This document shows positions 53,586 through 62,938 of a stretch of DNA of 64,000 nucleotides, piece by piece. Made by a program: the position numbers and the translations under genes. Source of the DNA: Cyanobacterium sp. Dongsha4 (GTDB lineage Bacteria > Cyanobacteriota > Cyanobacteriia > Cyanobacteriales > Cyanobacteriaceae); assembly GCF_036345015.1 (NCBI RefSeq), contig NZ_CP084098.1, positions 1,439,326-1,503,325 of the forward strand, given 5' to 3'. Below the pieces are notes generated by a model. It saw nothing but the letters and a program-made list of their open reading frames with translations. It did not search any database and was not told where the DNA came from. How positions within the stretch are numbered: position 1 is the first letter of the stretch; every line of letters begins with the position of its first letter.

Positions 53586-55385
53586 ATGGAAAAAATATCA
53601 CCTTCATCTGCACAAAATTCAGAGGAGTGGCAAAAAAAAGAAATACTAAAAAAAGAAATTAAACAAAAAATAAATAATTACATAAACAATTTAGATGATT
53701 CTTCTTATAATCAATATTTATATTTACTAATTTTTGAAGATAATCAAGAGCATCATCTTTGTTATTTAGAAAATTCTATTTATGAAATCGGTAGAAGGCA
53801 CGATGCAGATATAATCCTTCGAGACCTCTCTGTGTCTAGGACTCACGCAACTATTGTTAAAGAATATAATCAAGAAGAAAACCTATTTTTTTATAAAATT
53901 ATAGATGGTAGTTTATCAGGAAATAAAAGTAAAAATGGTTTAGTTATTAACAATAGAAAATTTGAGAGTAAATATTTAGAACATGGCGACTTAATTATTT
54001 TTGGAGATCATGCTAAAGCTAGATTTTTTGTCATCGATAAAAATTCTCAAAATCAAGATTTTTTTAACATAGTCAATTTTGAGAAAGTTAATAATTTAGA
54101 TGAAGATAGTTATGCAAAAAAAACTTTAAATAATAATAACTATATCATCAAAGATCTTAATTCTCAATCGGAAAATATAAGCGATTATATTGAAAAACTG
54201 GGTTCTTTTGCTGAGTTGAGTCCTTATCCCATTATAGAAATTAATTTACAGGGAAAGATTACTTACTATAACCCAGCAACTGGATTTTTATTTCCTGATT
54301 TAAAGGATGAAAAAATGAATCATCCTATTCTGATTAACCTCTTAAAAGCTGAACATAAAATTCATGGAAACTTATTCGTAAGAGAGGTTTGTTATCAAGA
54401 TAAAATTTTTGAGCAATATATTCATTATTTGCCAGAATTAAAAGTAATTAGAATTTATATTTTTGATTTTACTAAAAGAAAACAAATAGAAGCTAAACTT
54501 AAAGATAGTGAAGCTAAATACCGTGCCGTTGTTGAGCAAATATCAGAAGGAATTTTCCTTTTTAATGCGGAGAATAACAAAATAATTGAGGCTAATGAGT
54601 CTGTAACTAGAATATTAGGTTTTTCTTTAGAAGAATTAATAGGAGAAAATATAGAAACTTTTTTAAATAATAAAAATTTTGATTTTCGTCATAAATTGAG
54701 ATTATTAAAACAAACTAAGGCTAGTTTTAGAGAAGAATTGAAACTTAAAGCGAAAAATAGAGAATCAGTATATGTAGAATTGAGTATTAGTATTATTAAT
54801 TATCAAAATCAACTGGTATTTTGTTCTGTTTTTAGAGATATTGGTCAAAGAAAACTTTTAGAGGAACAACTTAAATTTCAGGCTTATCATGATAGTCTAA
54901 CTGGTTTATATAAAAGAAATTATTTCCGTGAGTATGCGGCAAAAAAAATAAATACTTTTCAAAGAAAAAAATATTATTTAGCAGTAGCTTTTTTTGATGT
55001 TGATTATTTTAAAGAAATTAATGATTCTTATGGCCATGATGTAGGTGATTTGTTATTACAAAAGTTTACAGAAAGAGTTAAATACTGTTTGAAAAAAAGA
55101 GATTGTCTTGCCCGTTGGGGGGGAGATGAGTTTGTTGCTTTACTTGCGAATATCAAGGAGATTAAAGATTTAATTGTCATTGTTGAAAGAATTTTACAAT
55201 CTATTCGTCGTCCTTTTATTTTCGATGGAGTAACGATAAATGCTTCTACTAGCATTGGGGTTGCTGTTTATCCTTTGCATGGAGATAGTGTGGATTGTTT
55301 GTTGAAAAAAGCTGATGAGGCGTTATACGAGACTAAACGTAATGGCAGAGACAGTTATACTATTGCCGGTTCGATTATGGATTAG
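53586..55385 (+). CDS. FHA - PAS - PAS - GGDEF diguanylate cyclase
   Basis: 599 residues. An FHA domain (~45-150) shows EIGRRHDADIILRDLSVSRTH (Gly69, Arg70, Ser84, Arg85, His87), the phosphothreonine-binding residues, with GNKSKNGLVINNRK later. Two PAS domains follow (~200-295 and ~310-430), then a GGDEF domain with an intact active site (ARWGGDEFVALL, Gly512). The inhibitory I-site five residues before GGDEF reads KKRD rather than RxxD, so product inhibition may be weaker. It should make cyclic di-GMP under control of a phosphorylated partner and a PAS-sensed signal. No EAL domain. Confidence 0.9.
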   Translation: MEKISPSSAQNSEEWQKKEILKKEIKQKINNYINNLDDSSYNQYLYLLIFEDNQEHHLCYLENSIYEIGRRHDADIILRDLSVSRTHATIVKEYNQEENLFFYKIIDGSLSGNKSKNGLVINNRKFESKYLEHGDLIIFGDHAKARFFVIDKNSQNQDFFNIVNFEKVNNLDEDSYAKKTLNNNNYIIKDLNSQSENISDYIEKLGSFAELSPYPIIEINLQGKITYYNPATGFLFPDLKDEKMNHPILINLLKAEHKIHGNLFVREVCYQDKIFEQYIHYLPELKVIRIYIFDFTKRKQIEAKLKDSEAKYRAVVEQISEGIFLFNAENNKIIEANESVTRILGFSLEELIGENIETFLNNKNFDFRHKLRLLKQTKASFREELKLKAKNRESVYVELSISIINYQNQLVFCSVFRDIGQRKLLEEQLKFQAYHDSLTGLYKRNYFREYAAKKINTFQRKKYYLAVAFFDVDYFKEINDSYGHDVGDLLLQKFTERVKYCLKKRDCLARWGGDEFVALLANIKEIKDLIVIVERILQSIRRPFIFDGVTINASTSIGVAVYPLHGDSVDCLLKKADEALYETKRNGRDSYTIAGSIMD

Positions 55386-55462
55386 TAAAGGGAATGATGA
55401 GGGATTGGGAGGGCTAGGGCTTGAATATATTTAACTCTTAGGGTGTTGAAGGAAAGTAGCTA

Positions 55463-56650
55463 TTAACTAATACTTAAATTTTTGAATCCTTTTAAAGAGT
55501 AGTTTTTTTGTTCTTTACTTAAGTTTTTTCCTTGAAGTAAAATGCCAAAATTACCTAATCCTTCTGGGTTAATTAAGCTATGAAGTTGATTTCTACGCTC
55601 AATTATTTCTCCAATGGGTATTTTACCACTAGATAAGTCAGAGATGCGATCGCCTAATCCTAAATTCATTAAAAATAATGCTTGAGGAGTATAAGCAATA
55701 TTGGATAACCCGTATCTTTCTCCGTAAATTTCTAGGGCTGTGAAATTGATGTGACTGGTAATATCTTGATAACCAATATTCACATAGGGATTGTTATGAT
55801 GACGATGTTGATAATAACATTTTAAAGTTCCCTGAAATCGTTGAGGATGATAGTATTTATTCCCTTGATAGCCATAATCGATAGTTAAAATATAACCTTT
55901 CTTTAGTTTTTTCATCACGGTTTCTAGCCAATTTAGAGCTTGGATATTAACTTCTGTTCTATATTTTTCTGGGTAAATATCTTGACTAAAATTAATGTTT
56001 AATGTTTCAAAAAAATCTTCTATTTCTACAGTTGATAAATTTCCTAAAACTTCTGTTAAATTGCCCTCACTATTTGTCAGATAAACTTCTTGTAAAATGC
56101 CTTGATTAAATTCAACTAAATGCACGGGAAAAGCATCAATTAATTCATTACTAAAAATACATCCTTGTAGAGAATTGTTTTCTATATTTTCCCATTGACA
56201 CCATTTGCTAATTAAAGATTTATCGAAATTCTCTTTAATAATTTGTTTCTGTTTGTCTGCTAATATTTTAGATTTTTCGATGATTATATATTCTATGCTT
56301 TGAAAAAAATTAGGATAATGAGTTTTTAAATAGTTTAAAACGTTGATTGTTAAATTCCCTTCCCCCGCTCCTACTTCCACTAAATGAAAAGGGTTTGGCT
56401 TATCCATAACACGCCAAAATTCCTCTAACTGAATAGCTAATAATTCGCCAAAATCAGAGGATAAAGACGCAGAAGTATAAAAATCGCCACTCTTACCAAT
56501 CAGGATATTTTCCGAATTATAATAACCATATTCAGGATCATATAAACACAAGTTCATATAATCAGCAAAAGTAATTTTTTTCTGGTTTGAAGAGTCAATT
56601 AATTCAGTAATTTTTTTCTGTAAAAGATTCGATTTATTATTCGTCATCAA
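55463..56650 (-). CDS. MidA/NDUFAF7-like SAM-dependent methyltransferase
   Basis: 395 residues. The N-terminal ITFADYMNLCLYDPEYGYYNSENILIGKSGDFYTSASLSSDFGELLAIQLEEFW is the family signature; the SAM loop is HLVEVGAGEGNLTINVLNYL. The C-terminal GYILTIDYGYQGNKYYHPQR and YCYQHRHHNNPYVNIGYQDITSHINFTALE also match. The human relative methylates an arginine of complex I. A complex I (NDH-1) role in cyanobacteria is possible but unproven. Confidence 0.88.
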   Translation of the reverse strand: MMTNNKSNLLQKKITELIDSSNQKKITFADYMNLCLYDPEYGYYNSENILIGKSGDFYTSASLSSDFGELLAIQLEEFWRVMDKPNPFHLVEVGAGEGNLTINVLNYLKTHYPNFFQSIEYIIIEKSKILADKQKQIIKENFDKSLISKWCQWENIENNSLQGCIFSNELIDAFPVHLVEFNQGILQEVYLTNSEGNLTEVLGNLSTVEIEDFFETLNINFSQDIYPEKYRTEVNIQALNWLETVMKKLKKGYILTIDYGYQGNKYYHPQRFQGTLKCYYQHRHHNNPYVNIGYQDITSHINFTALEIYGERYGLSNIAYTPQALFLMNLGLGDRISDLSSGKIPIGEIIERRNQLHSLINPEGLGNFGILLQGKNLSKEQKNYSLKGFKNLSIS

Positions 56651-56831
56651 TCAATTTAGATTATATTGTTGAGTTAATATTCTATAGCAGTTTTTGTTAT
56701 GATGAGGTACAAAATTTATTGGTATCAGGAAATAGAGAATAATGCACTAAACAATGGTAAATGGGATGAAAAACAGTATCTTATATTTTTAATAAACGCT
56801 GTATGATTATTTTACTTACAATTAACAGTAA

Positions 56832-57074
56832 TTAATTGAGATTATTGTCAAAAGAAGGACGCTCATTACTCCAAGCCCACCAAACTTGTTCACATTCACA
56901 CAAATAAAATTCTTGCCATTTTCGTTGATAATCCTCCATAGTAACAGGAGCATATCGATTAAGCCATACTTTTTTTGCCTCTCTTGAAGAAGCCTCACAA
57001 CGGGGGCAACAAAAATTAAACGCATGAGTGGCGGTTTTTGTCCAGTCTGGGGCATTACGAGTAAAGGCTTCCAT
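56832..57074 (-). CDS. Small cysteine-rich (zinc ribbon-like) protein, 80 residues
   Basis: MEAFTRNAPDWTKTATHAFN starts it; the pairs CCPRC and CECEQ are spaced like zinc ribbon knuckles (CPRC ... 37 residues ... CEC), with VWLNRYAPVTMEDYQRKWQEFYLCEC between. I recognise the pattern from conserved cyanobacterial hypothetical proteins but no function. A competing frame on the same strand lacks such a pattern. The start ATG is clear of other features; it diverges from the MFS gene by 110 bases. Confidence 0.7.
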   Translation of the reverse strand: MEAFTRNAPDWTKTATHAFNFCCPRCEASSREAKKVWLNRYAPVTMEDYQRKWQEFYLCECEQVWWAWSNERPSFDNNLN

Positions 57075-57184
57075 AATTAATAGTCAAAAATTGATAGTTA
57101 ATAATTCACTGTTGAAAGTTAAACTAAATGATTATTCCTAAATTAAGCTAGTTAGCTATTTCATATTAGTATAGAATCAGTTTT

Positions 57185-58813
57185 ATGACATCTCAACAAA
57201 AATTATCAGAAAAACTTTATTTAACGACAAAATTAGCTTTTGGGGCTGGAGATATGGGGCCTGCTTTAACTGCTAATATTTTGGTCTTTTTTTTACTTCC
57301 TTTTTTAACCAATGTTGCGGGGTTAAATCCTACTTTAGCAGGTAGTGTTTTATTTGTGGGAAAGGTTAGTGATGCTATAAATGATCCTATCATAGGTATG
57401 ATGAGCGATCGCACTTCAACAAAATGGGGTAGAAGAATACCATGGATTATTTTTTCAGCAATACCCTTTGGTTTAATTTTTTTTCTACAGTGGATAGTAC
57501 CTCATTTTAGCGATAATTCTAGTTTGAATAATACCCTTTTATTTATTTATTATTTAATCATTGGTATTGTTTTTAATATTTTTTATACGGCGGTAAATTT
57601 ACCTTATCAAGCTCTCACTCCAGAGTTAACTCAAGATTATAATGAAAGAACAAGTTTAAATAGTTTTCGTTTCAGTTTTTCTATTGGTGCAAGTATTTTT
57701 TCTCTCATTTTAGCAGGAATAGTTTTTCAAATTTTTCAGGGAAGTGACCAACAAAAATATATAATTTTAGGATTAATTTGTAGCATCTTTGCGATTATTC
57801 CTTTATTTTGGTGTCCTTTAATTATTAGAGAGAGAGGTTATCAACCTTTATTAAATTCTAATCAGAAAAAAATAGGTGGTTATTTATTATTAAGTATTTC
57901 TACAATTTTAGTCATTTATGGTATTTTAAATATCTTGGCAAAAAATAGTGAAGCAACCTTTTTTGGCTTAATTGCTCTCGCTTTAAGTCTTTTATTAGGT
58001 ACGATAGCATGGAGTTTAATTACTGCTAAAACAGAATCTCATTTAGAATCAAAAATTATTACTCAAATTCAGGATGGCAATGAAAATCATAATTTAACAT
58101 TCAAACAACAGCTAATAATAGTTTTTCAAAATAAGGCTTTTTTATTTGTTGTTGGCATCTATTTATGCTCATGGTTAGCTGTACAATTAACTGCTTCTAT
58201 TCTCTTATTTTTTGTGGTAAATTGGATGGGACTTTCAGAGGCTTCTTTTCCAAAAGTTGCGATCGCAGTTCAAGGAACAGCTTTAATAATGTTATTTATT
58301 TGGCAAAAAATTAGTGAAAAATTAGATAAAAAAATCGTTTATTTTCTCGGTTCAACTATTTGGATAATTGCTCAAATTGGTTTATTTATGGTACAACCCG
58401 GACAAACTTTTTTACTTTATTTCCTAGCAATATTAGCAGGGGTTGGAGTATCTGTAGCTTACTTAATACCTTGGTCAATGATACCCGATGTTATCGATTT
58501 AGATGAACTAAAAACAGGAGAAAGAAGAGAAGGTATTTTTTATGGCTTTATGGTATTGTTGCAAAAATTCGGTTTAGCCTTTGGACTATTTTTAGTGGGC
58601 ATAGCGTTAGATACATCAGGATTTGTGAAAACTGTGGCAGGAGAAGCACCCCCCATTCAACCCGAAAGTGCTTTATGGGCAATTCGCTTTGTTGTCGCCC
58701 CCTTACCTGCCATAATTTTGTTTTTGGGTATTATCTTGGCTTATTTTTATCCTATTACCAGAGAATATCACGCTAAAATACGTTTAGAATTAGACCAAAG
58801 AAAACAAGGTTGA
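57185..58813 (+). CDS. MFS transporter, GPH (glycoside-pentoside-hexuronide) family
   Basis: A 542-residue polytopic carrier with 12 hydrophobic segments. The GPH/melibiose permease pattern is clear: LAFGAGDMGPALTANIL, VSDAINDPIIGMMSDRTSTKWGRRIPWI (with the sodium-site Asp pair and the KWGRRIPW loop), VNLPYQALTPELTQDYNERTSL, and SMIPDVIDLDELKTGERREGIFYGFM. It likely imports a sugar-type solute with a cation. A longer soluble loop (~225-300) separates the halves. Confidence 0.9.
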   Translation: MTSQQKLSEKLYLTTKLAFGAGDMGPALTANILVFFLLPFLTNVAGLNPTLAGSVLFVGKVSDAINDPIIGMMSDRTSTKWGRRIPWIIFSAIPFGLIFFLQWIVPHFSDNSSLNNTLLFIYYLIIGIVFNIFYTAVNLPYQALTPELTQDYNERTSLNSFRFSFSIGASIFSLILAGIVFQIFQGSDQQKYIILGLICSIFAIIPLFWCPLIIRERGYQPLLNSNQKKIGGYLLLSISTILVIYGILNILAKNSEATFFGLIALALSLLLGTIAWSLITAKTESHLESKIITQIQDGNENHNLTFKQQLIIVFQNKAFLFVVGIYLCSWLAVQLTASILLFFVVNWMGLSEASFPKVAIAVQGTALIMLFIWQKISEKLDKKIVYFLGSTIWIIAQIGLFMVQPGQTFLLYFLAILAGVGVSVAYLIPWSMIPDVIDLDELKTGERREGIFYGFMVLLQKFGLAFGLFLVGIALDTSGFVKTVAGEAPPIQPESALWAIRFVVAPLPAIILFLGIILAYFYPITREYHAKIRLELDQRKQG

Positions 58814-58978
58814 GTCTAAATACATTTAGTCCTATTTTTTTGTTAATAATTAAGTTGTGAAAACTGACAAAAAAGCGATAATTGATTTAATCAGATAAAA
58901 GATTTTTCCATCAAGTTTATGTAAGTTCTGTTGATTTGTGGCAAAATGATATTAGTGACCACTTAACAAAAGTTAACA

Positions 58979-59134
58979 ATGAAAGATCTCGATCGAGAAA
59001 ACAACAACTTAAATAATTGTTCAGAAAATCAAGATCAAAAACAAGAGGAGAAAATTTTGTGTCCTCACTGTAAACGTACAGCAACTAATGGGATTAAATG
59101 TAAAGGGATTTGTGTTGCGGATAGTGATTATTAA
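58979..59134 (+). CDS. 51-residue zinc ribbon-type conserved small protein
   Basis: MKDLDRENNNLNNCSENQDQ begins it; the second half reads LCPHCKRTATNGIKCKGIC and ends VADSDY. The CxxC ... CxxxC pairs with the CKGICVADSDY end match a small protein I know as widespread in cyanobacteria, without known function. No strong ribosome site precedes the ATG (acttaacaaaagttaaca), but the conserved second half makes a real gene likely. Confidence 0.75.
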   Translation: MKDLDRENNNLNNCSENQDQKQEEKILCPHCKRTATNGIKCKGICVADSDY

Positions 59135-59192
59135 ACTTTTTGGTAATTAAATAAGATGAATGATATCTGATTCTAACTTTAATATCTAATTC

Positions 59193-59558
59193 TTATTTTT
59201 GGGACAAATGATCATTATCATTAATTTCTCTTTCCATAATCTCTCTTTCCATTTTTTCAAAGTCAGATAATGGTAAAGTTGGTTGAAAATTAGGTAGTAT
59301 AGAACGAGATTGTTTTTGTTCTGTTTTATCAATTTCTGTCGGAAGTTGACTAAGTTGAGATTCCAAACTTTTAACTTTATCGATGTATAAATTTTATTGT
59401 AAAGAAGCCTCTTTTAATAAATCAAATCGGTTATTTTCTAGTGATAAATTTACTCTTTTTGACCACATCAATAGCTTAGATTTGTCTTCCTCTAATTCTT
59501 CCGATACTTGTTTTTTTCTACGGTTTAATATAATTATTGATTGTGCAAAATTATTCAT
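59193..59558 (-). pseudogene. Coiled-coil protein gene broken by one in-frame stop (TIGR04376-like)
   Basis: An aggag site and ATG start a frame of 122 codons with a single internal TAA at codon 55 (59394-59396). Before it: NNFAQSIIILNRRKKQVSEE and LMWSKRVNLSLENNRFDLLK; after it: NLYIDKVKSLESQLSQLPTE and SDFEKMEREIMEREINDNDH. One base change (AAA, Lys, to TAA) explains the break. The charged helical sequence recalls the C-terminal part of a cyanobacterial coiled-coil family (TIGR04376). Either a fresh pseudogene, a read-through gene, or a sequencing error. Confidence 0.6.
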
Positions 59559-59615
59559 TTTATTATAACTCCTAATTTTTTATTTTTCAAATATGTTGAT
59601 TTACATAATCGAGAA

Positions 59616-59834
59616 TTAAGATATTTGCATCAATTTAACTTGAGAAGAATCTAAAATTGAATCCCGAATAAAATTACTAGCTTTAATAATTTCCAAGCCA
59701 ATAATTTCACCATTGTGATTTAATTCTAATGTGATATTAGGACTAATTTCGACACTTTGAAACTCATCTTCTTCCGATATAGTTAAGTGTAAAATATCTT
59801 CTTTTTCAAAATAAACCATTTTTGTTTTATTCAT
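59616..59834 (-). CDS. DUF2283-family protein, likely antitoxin-like partner
   Basis: 72 residues: VYFEKEDILHLTISEEDEFQSVEISPNITLELNHNGEIIGLEIIKASNFI, the DUF2283 pattern with the signature acidic 'DxLyi..' strand and N..GEIIGLEI. In cyanobacteria and other bacteria such proteins follow DUF4258-type genes. It starts 2 bases behind the upstream gene's stop, so it is a strict operon. Confidence 0.8.
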   Translation of the reverse strand: MNKTKMVYFEKEDILHLTISEEDEFQSVEISPNITLELNHNGEIIGLEIIKASNFIRDSILDSSQVKLMQIS

Positions 59835-59836
59835 AG

Positions 59837-60109
59837 TTATTCGATAATAAATCTACCTGTTTTTAAACGAAATTTAATTTGCTGACGACTGGTTGCATGA
59901 ATTGTTATAGGTTGTATATTATCATTATAATCATCATAAGGAATTATGACTAAAGTTTGTTCATGTTTCCCTACTACAATTAACCGATTTGTTTCTATGT
60001 CATAGTATCTTTCTGTTGAAAATCTTAAAATTTCTTCTATTTTATCTAAATTAAATCCCCTTAATTTAGCTCTATATTTAATATAATCTGACCAAATTAT
60101 ATTTTTCAT
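59837..60109 (-). CDS. DUF4258-type protein, likely toxin-like partner
   Basis: 90 residues from the ATG (MKNIIWSDYIKYRAKLRGFN), with RYYDIETNRLIVVGKHEQTLVIIPYDD in the middle and TIHATSRQQIKFRLKTGRFI at the end. The sequence order (helix, strand with Arg/Tyr, strand, ITIHATSRQQIK) fits DUF4258, an RNase-toxin-like fold related to the RelE/BrnT groups. An in-frame TTG at 60124 could add five residues. Directly followed by the DUF2283 gene; a toxin-antitoxin module is inferred from the pair. Confidence 0.7.
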   Translation of the reverse strand: MKNIIWSDYIKYRAKLRGFNLDKIEEILRFSTERYYDIETNRLIVVGKHEQTLVIIPYDDYNDNIQPITIHATSRQQIKFRLKTGRFIIE

Positions 60110-60232
60110 AGTAAATGTTGACAATTCTTGTTAAACAAGGTTTATAGAGCTTAAATATTATTCAATTATTCAATCATTCAACCCATCAAAGATTTAGCCT
60201 TAATATGTATGCCCTAAAGGGCGAACTACAAA

Positions 60233-62854
60233 CTATTCAAAAATGTCTAATTGATTCATTATTTCCTCTGTATTTTCCTGTTTGGAAGGGGTTAATTTTT
60301 TGATATTTTTCCTCAAGCCGATCGCAATTTTACTGTGTTTTTCAATTTGACTCATTACCTGTTTTGCCCTTTTTATCACAACTGGGGGTAAACCTGCTAG
60401 TCGCCCTGCCTCGATACCATAGGATTTATCTGCTCCTCCTGCCTTGACTTCGTGTAGAAAAATAATCTCATTTTCTAGCTCTTTTACTGTTACTTGATAA
60501 TTAGCTACATTATCCAAAATAGATGCTAATTCATTCAATTCATGGTAGTGGGTAGCAAAAATCGTACGGCTCTGGATTTCAATAGCTAAATATTCCGCTA
60601 CTGCCCAAGCAATAGACAAACCATCAAATGTCGCTGTGCCTCTCCCAATTTCATCCAATAAAACTAAAGATTTTTCTGTAGCGTGATTCAGAATATTTGC
60701 GGTTTCATTCATCTCCACCATAAAGGTTGATTGCCCTGTCGCTATGTCATCCACCGCACCCACACGGGTAAAGATGCGATCGCAGATCGATAATTTTGCA
60801 CTTTCAGCAGGGATAAAACTACCAATTTGAGCCATTAATTGAATTAAACCTACTTGACGCAAATAACAACTTTTGCCACTGGCGTTAGGTCCTGTTAAAA
60901 TAATTAAATCAGGTGCTTTTTCTGTTCCTAAAAGAGTCGAATTAGGCACAAACATCCCAAAACCTAATAATTTTTCGACTACGGGATGACGACCATTTTT
61001 AATTTTAATAATTCTATCTTCGGTAATCTCAGGGCGGTTATAATCTTGATATACAGCTAATTCAGCTAATCCGCTCAAAACATCCATAGCTGCGATCGCC
61101 CTTGCAATTTTTCTAATTTCTTCAGTTTTTTCTGCTACTAAAGAGCGTAAATTAACAAAGATTTCATATTCAAATTTTGCTAAATCATCCTTAGCATTTA
61201 AAATGCGATTTTCCTTTTCTTTTAACTCAGCAGTAATGTATCTTTCTTCATTTAATAAAGTTTGTTTTCGCTGATAATTTTCAGGGGCTAAATTAGCTTT
61301 GGAACGAGGCATACTGATATAATAGCCGAAGGTTTTATTATACCCTACTTTTAAATTACTAATGCCCGTACGTTCCCTTTCTGTCACCTCCAGATTCGCT
61401 AACCACTCCTTATCGCCGTCAATGAGTTTACGCATCTCGTCTAACTGCGGATTCACTCCATCCCGAATAATTCCCCCTTCCTTAACGTGTTGGGGTGGAA
61501 ACTCAACAATAGAATCAATTACCTTTTTGCCCAATTCTTCCAATTCTGAAGGCACATCCTGTAACGCCTGAAAATAAGGGGATTTTCCTTCTTTCGCCAA
61601 CTCCGCTAATTCCCTCAATTTTAATAAAGAATCCGCTAAATTGAGCAATTCCTTCGGATTTGCCGTACCTGCACTCACTCGCCCCGTTATCCTCTCTAAA
61701 TCGTAAATACTCTTCAGAATTTCCCTAATAGCTTCCCTCAAAGGCAAATTATCCATCAATTCTGCGATCGAATCTTGTCTGGCAATAATTCCTCTTTTAT
61801 TGAGTAAAGGTTGCAATAACCAACGTCTTAACGCTCTACCTCCCATCGCCGTACAAGTTCTATCCAAAGCCCAAAGCAGAGACCCGTGAAAGGTGTTATC
61901 TCGCACTGTGCTAGTGATTTCGAGGTTTCGTCTAGTGGTGCTGTCTAAGACTAAATAATCACTGATATTATAACTGCGAATAAGTTGTAACGGTACTTGA
62001 TTGGCTTTTTGGGTATCCTGTACATATTCCAATAATCCTCCCGCCGCACGAATAGCTAAAGGTAAATGCTCACAACCCACACCCTCTAAGGATTTGAGGT
62101 TAAATTCCACCAATAATCTGGGCTTGGCTTCGTGAATATCAAAGGCTTTGTGCGATCGCAACGAGTAACAGAAACAATCGGGGAGAAAGTTAGGAAGATG
62201 ATCAGATTTTTGCCCCGGACGGAGTAAACTATTAATATCAGGAGCATTGACGGGAAAAAGTATCTCTGCTGGTTGTAAACGCAGTAATTCAGTGGATAAA
62301 GAGCTTAAATCCTTGCTTTGAGTCGTAAAAAATTCCCCTGTGGAGATGTCTGCATAAGCTAACCCCCAATGTTCCTTTACAACTACAACCGCCGCTAAGA
62401 AGTTGTTTTGTTTAGAGGGTAACATCTCATCTTCGGTTATTGTACCGGGGGTTAATAACTTAGTTATGGCACGTTTTACCAACCGTTTTTCTGCCGTTGC
62501 CGTTGCCGCATCTTCCACTTGATCACAGATTACCACCGCATAGCCCTTTTCTACCAACTGTCTTGCGTATCTGTCTAAAGCGTGGTGAGGCACACCCGTC
62601 ATGGCGATTCTACCTACATTTTTTCCTGCATCCTTACTGGTGATGACTAATTCCAATTCTTGGGCGATGGTGACTGCATCCTGAAAAAAGCACTCGAAAA
62701 AGTCTCCGACTCTGTACAATAATAAAGCATTAGGATACTGTTCTTTTACCTCCACATAATGCTGATACATAGGAGTTAATTCTTGGGGATTGATGGGGCG
62801 ATAATCTTCGTGGGGGGCGTTTCTGGTGGCTTTAGTGGAAGCGGATTCAGTCAT
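60233..62854 (-). CDS. mutS: DNA mismatch repair protein MutS
   Basis: 873 residues. The mismatch-binding Phe-x-Glu is intact ([17 protein letters not shown]), as are Walker A ([20 protein letters not shown]), Walker B ([20 protein letters not shown]) and the switch His ([12 protein letters not shown]). It has an N-terminal connector and lever, so it is MutS1, the true repair protein, not the MutS2 type. No mutL is adjacent. Confidence 0.97.
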   Translation of the reverse strand: MTESASTKATRNAPHEDYRPINPQELTPMYQHYVEVKEQYPNALLLYRVGDFFECFFQDAVTIAQELELVITSKDAGKNVGRIAMTGVPHHALDRYARQLVEKGYAVVICDQVEDAATATAEKRLVKRAITKLLTPGTITEDEMLPSKQNNFLAAVVVVKEHWGLAYADISTGEFFTTQSKDLSSLSTELLRLQPAEILFPVNAPDINSLLRPGQKSDHLPNFLPDCFCYSLRSHKAFDIHEAKPRLLVEFNLKSLEGVGCEHLPLAIRAAGGLLEYVQDTQKANQVPLQLIRSYNISDYLVLDSTTRRNLEITSTVRDNTFHGSLLWALDRTCTAMGGRALRRWLLQPLLNKRGIIARQDSIAELMDNLPLREAIREILKSIYDLERITGRVSAGTANPKELLNLADSLLKLRELAELAKEGKSPYFQALQDVPSELEELGKKVIDSIVEFPPQHVKEGGIIRDGVNPQLDEMRKLIDGDKEWLANLEVTERERTGISNLKVGYNKTFGYYISMPRSKANLAPENYQRKQTLLNEERYITAELKEKENRILNAKDDLAKFEYEIFVNLRSLVAEKTEEIRKIARAIAAMDVLSGLAELAVYQDYNRPEITEDRIIKIKNGRHPVVEKLLGFGMFVPNSTLLGTEKAPDLIILTGPNASGKSCYLRQVGLIQLMAQIGSFIPAESAKLSICDRIFTRVGAVDDIATGQSTFMVEMNETANILNHATEKSLVLLDEIGRGTATFDGLSIAWAVAEYLAIEIQSRTIFATHYHELNELASILDNVANYQVTVKELENEIIFLHEVKAGGADKSYGIEAGRLAGLPPVVIKRAKQVMSQIEKHSKIAIGLRKNIKKLTPSKQENTEEIMNQLDIFE

Positions 62855-62938
62855 TATTCAATCACATTTTTAGATACTGCTTTATCCTATTATTAATGAA
62901 ATTCGGTGAGCTAATCAATATTCACACTTAAAAATTTT

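Noticed and set aside
56822-57055. 77-codon minus strand frame overlapping the 80-residue zinc-ribbon gene
   Set aside because: The other frame has paired cysteines and a conserved look; this one has none.
59383-59568. 61-codon + strand frame
   Set aside because: It is opposite the broken coiled-coil gene, which has a ribosome site and a coherent sequence on the other strand.
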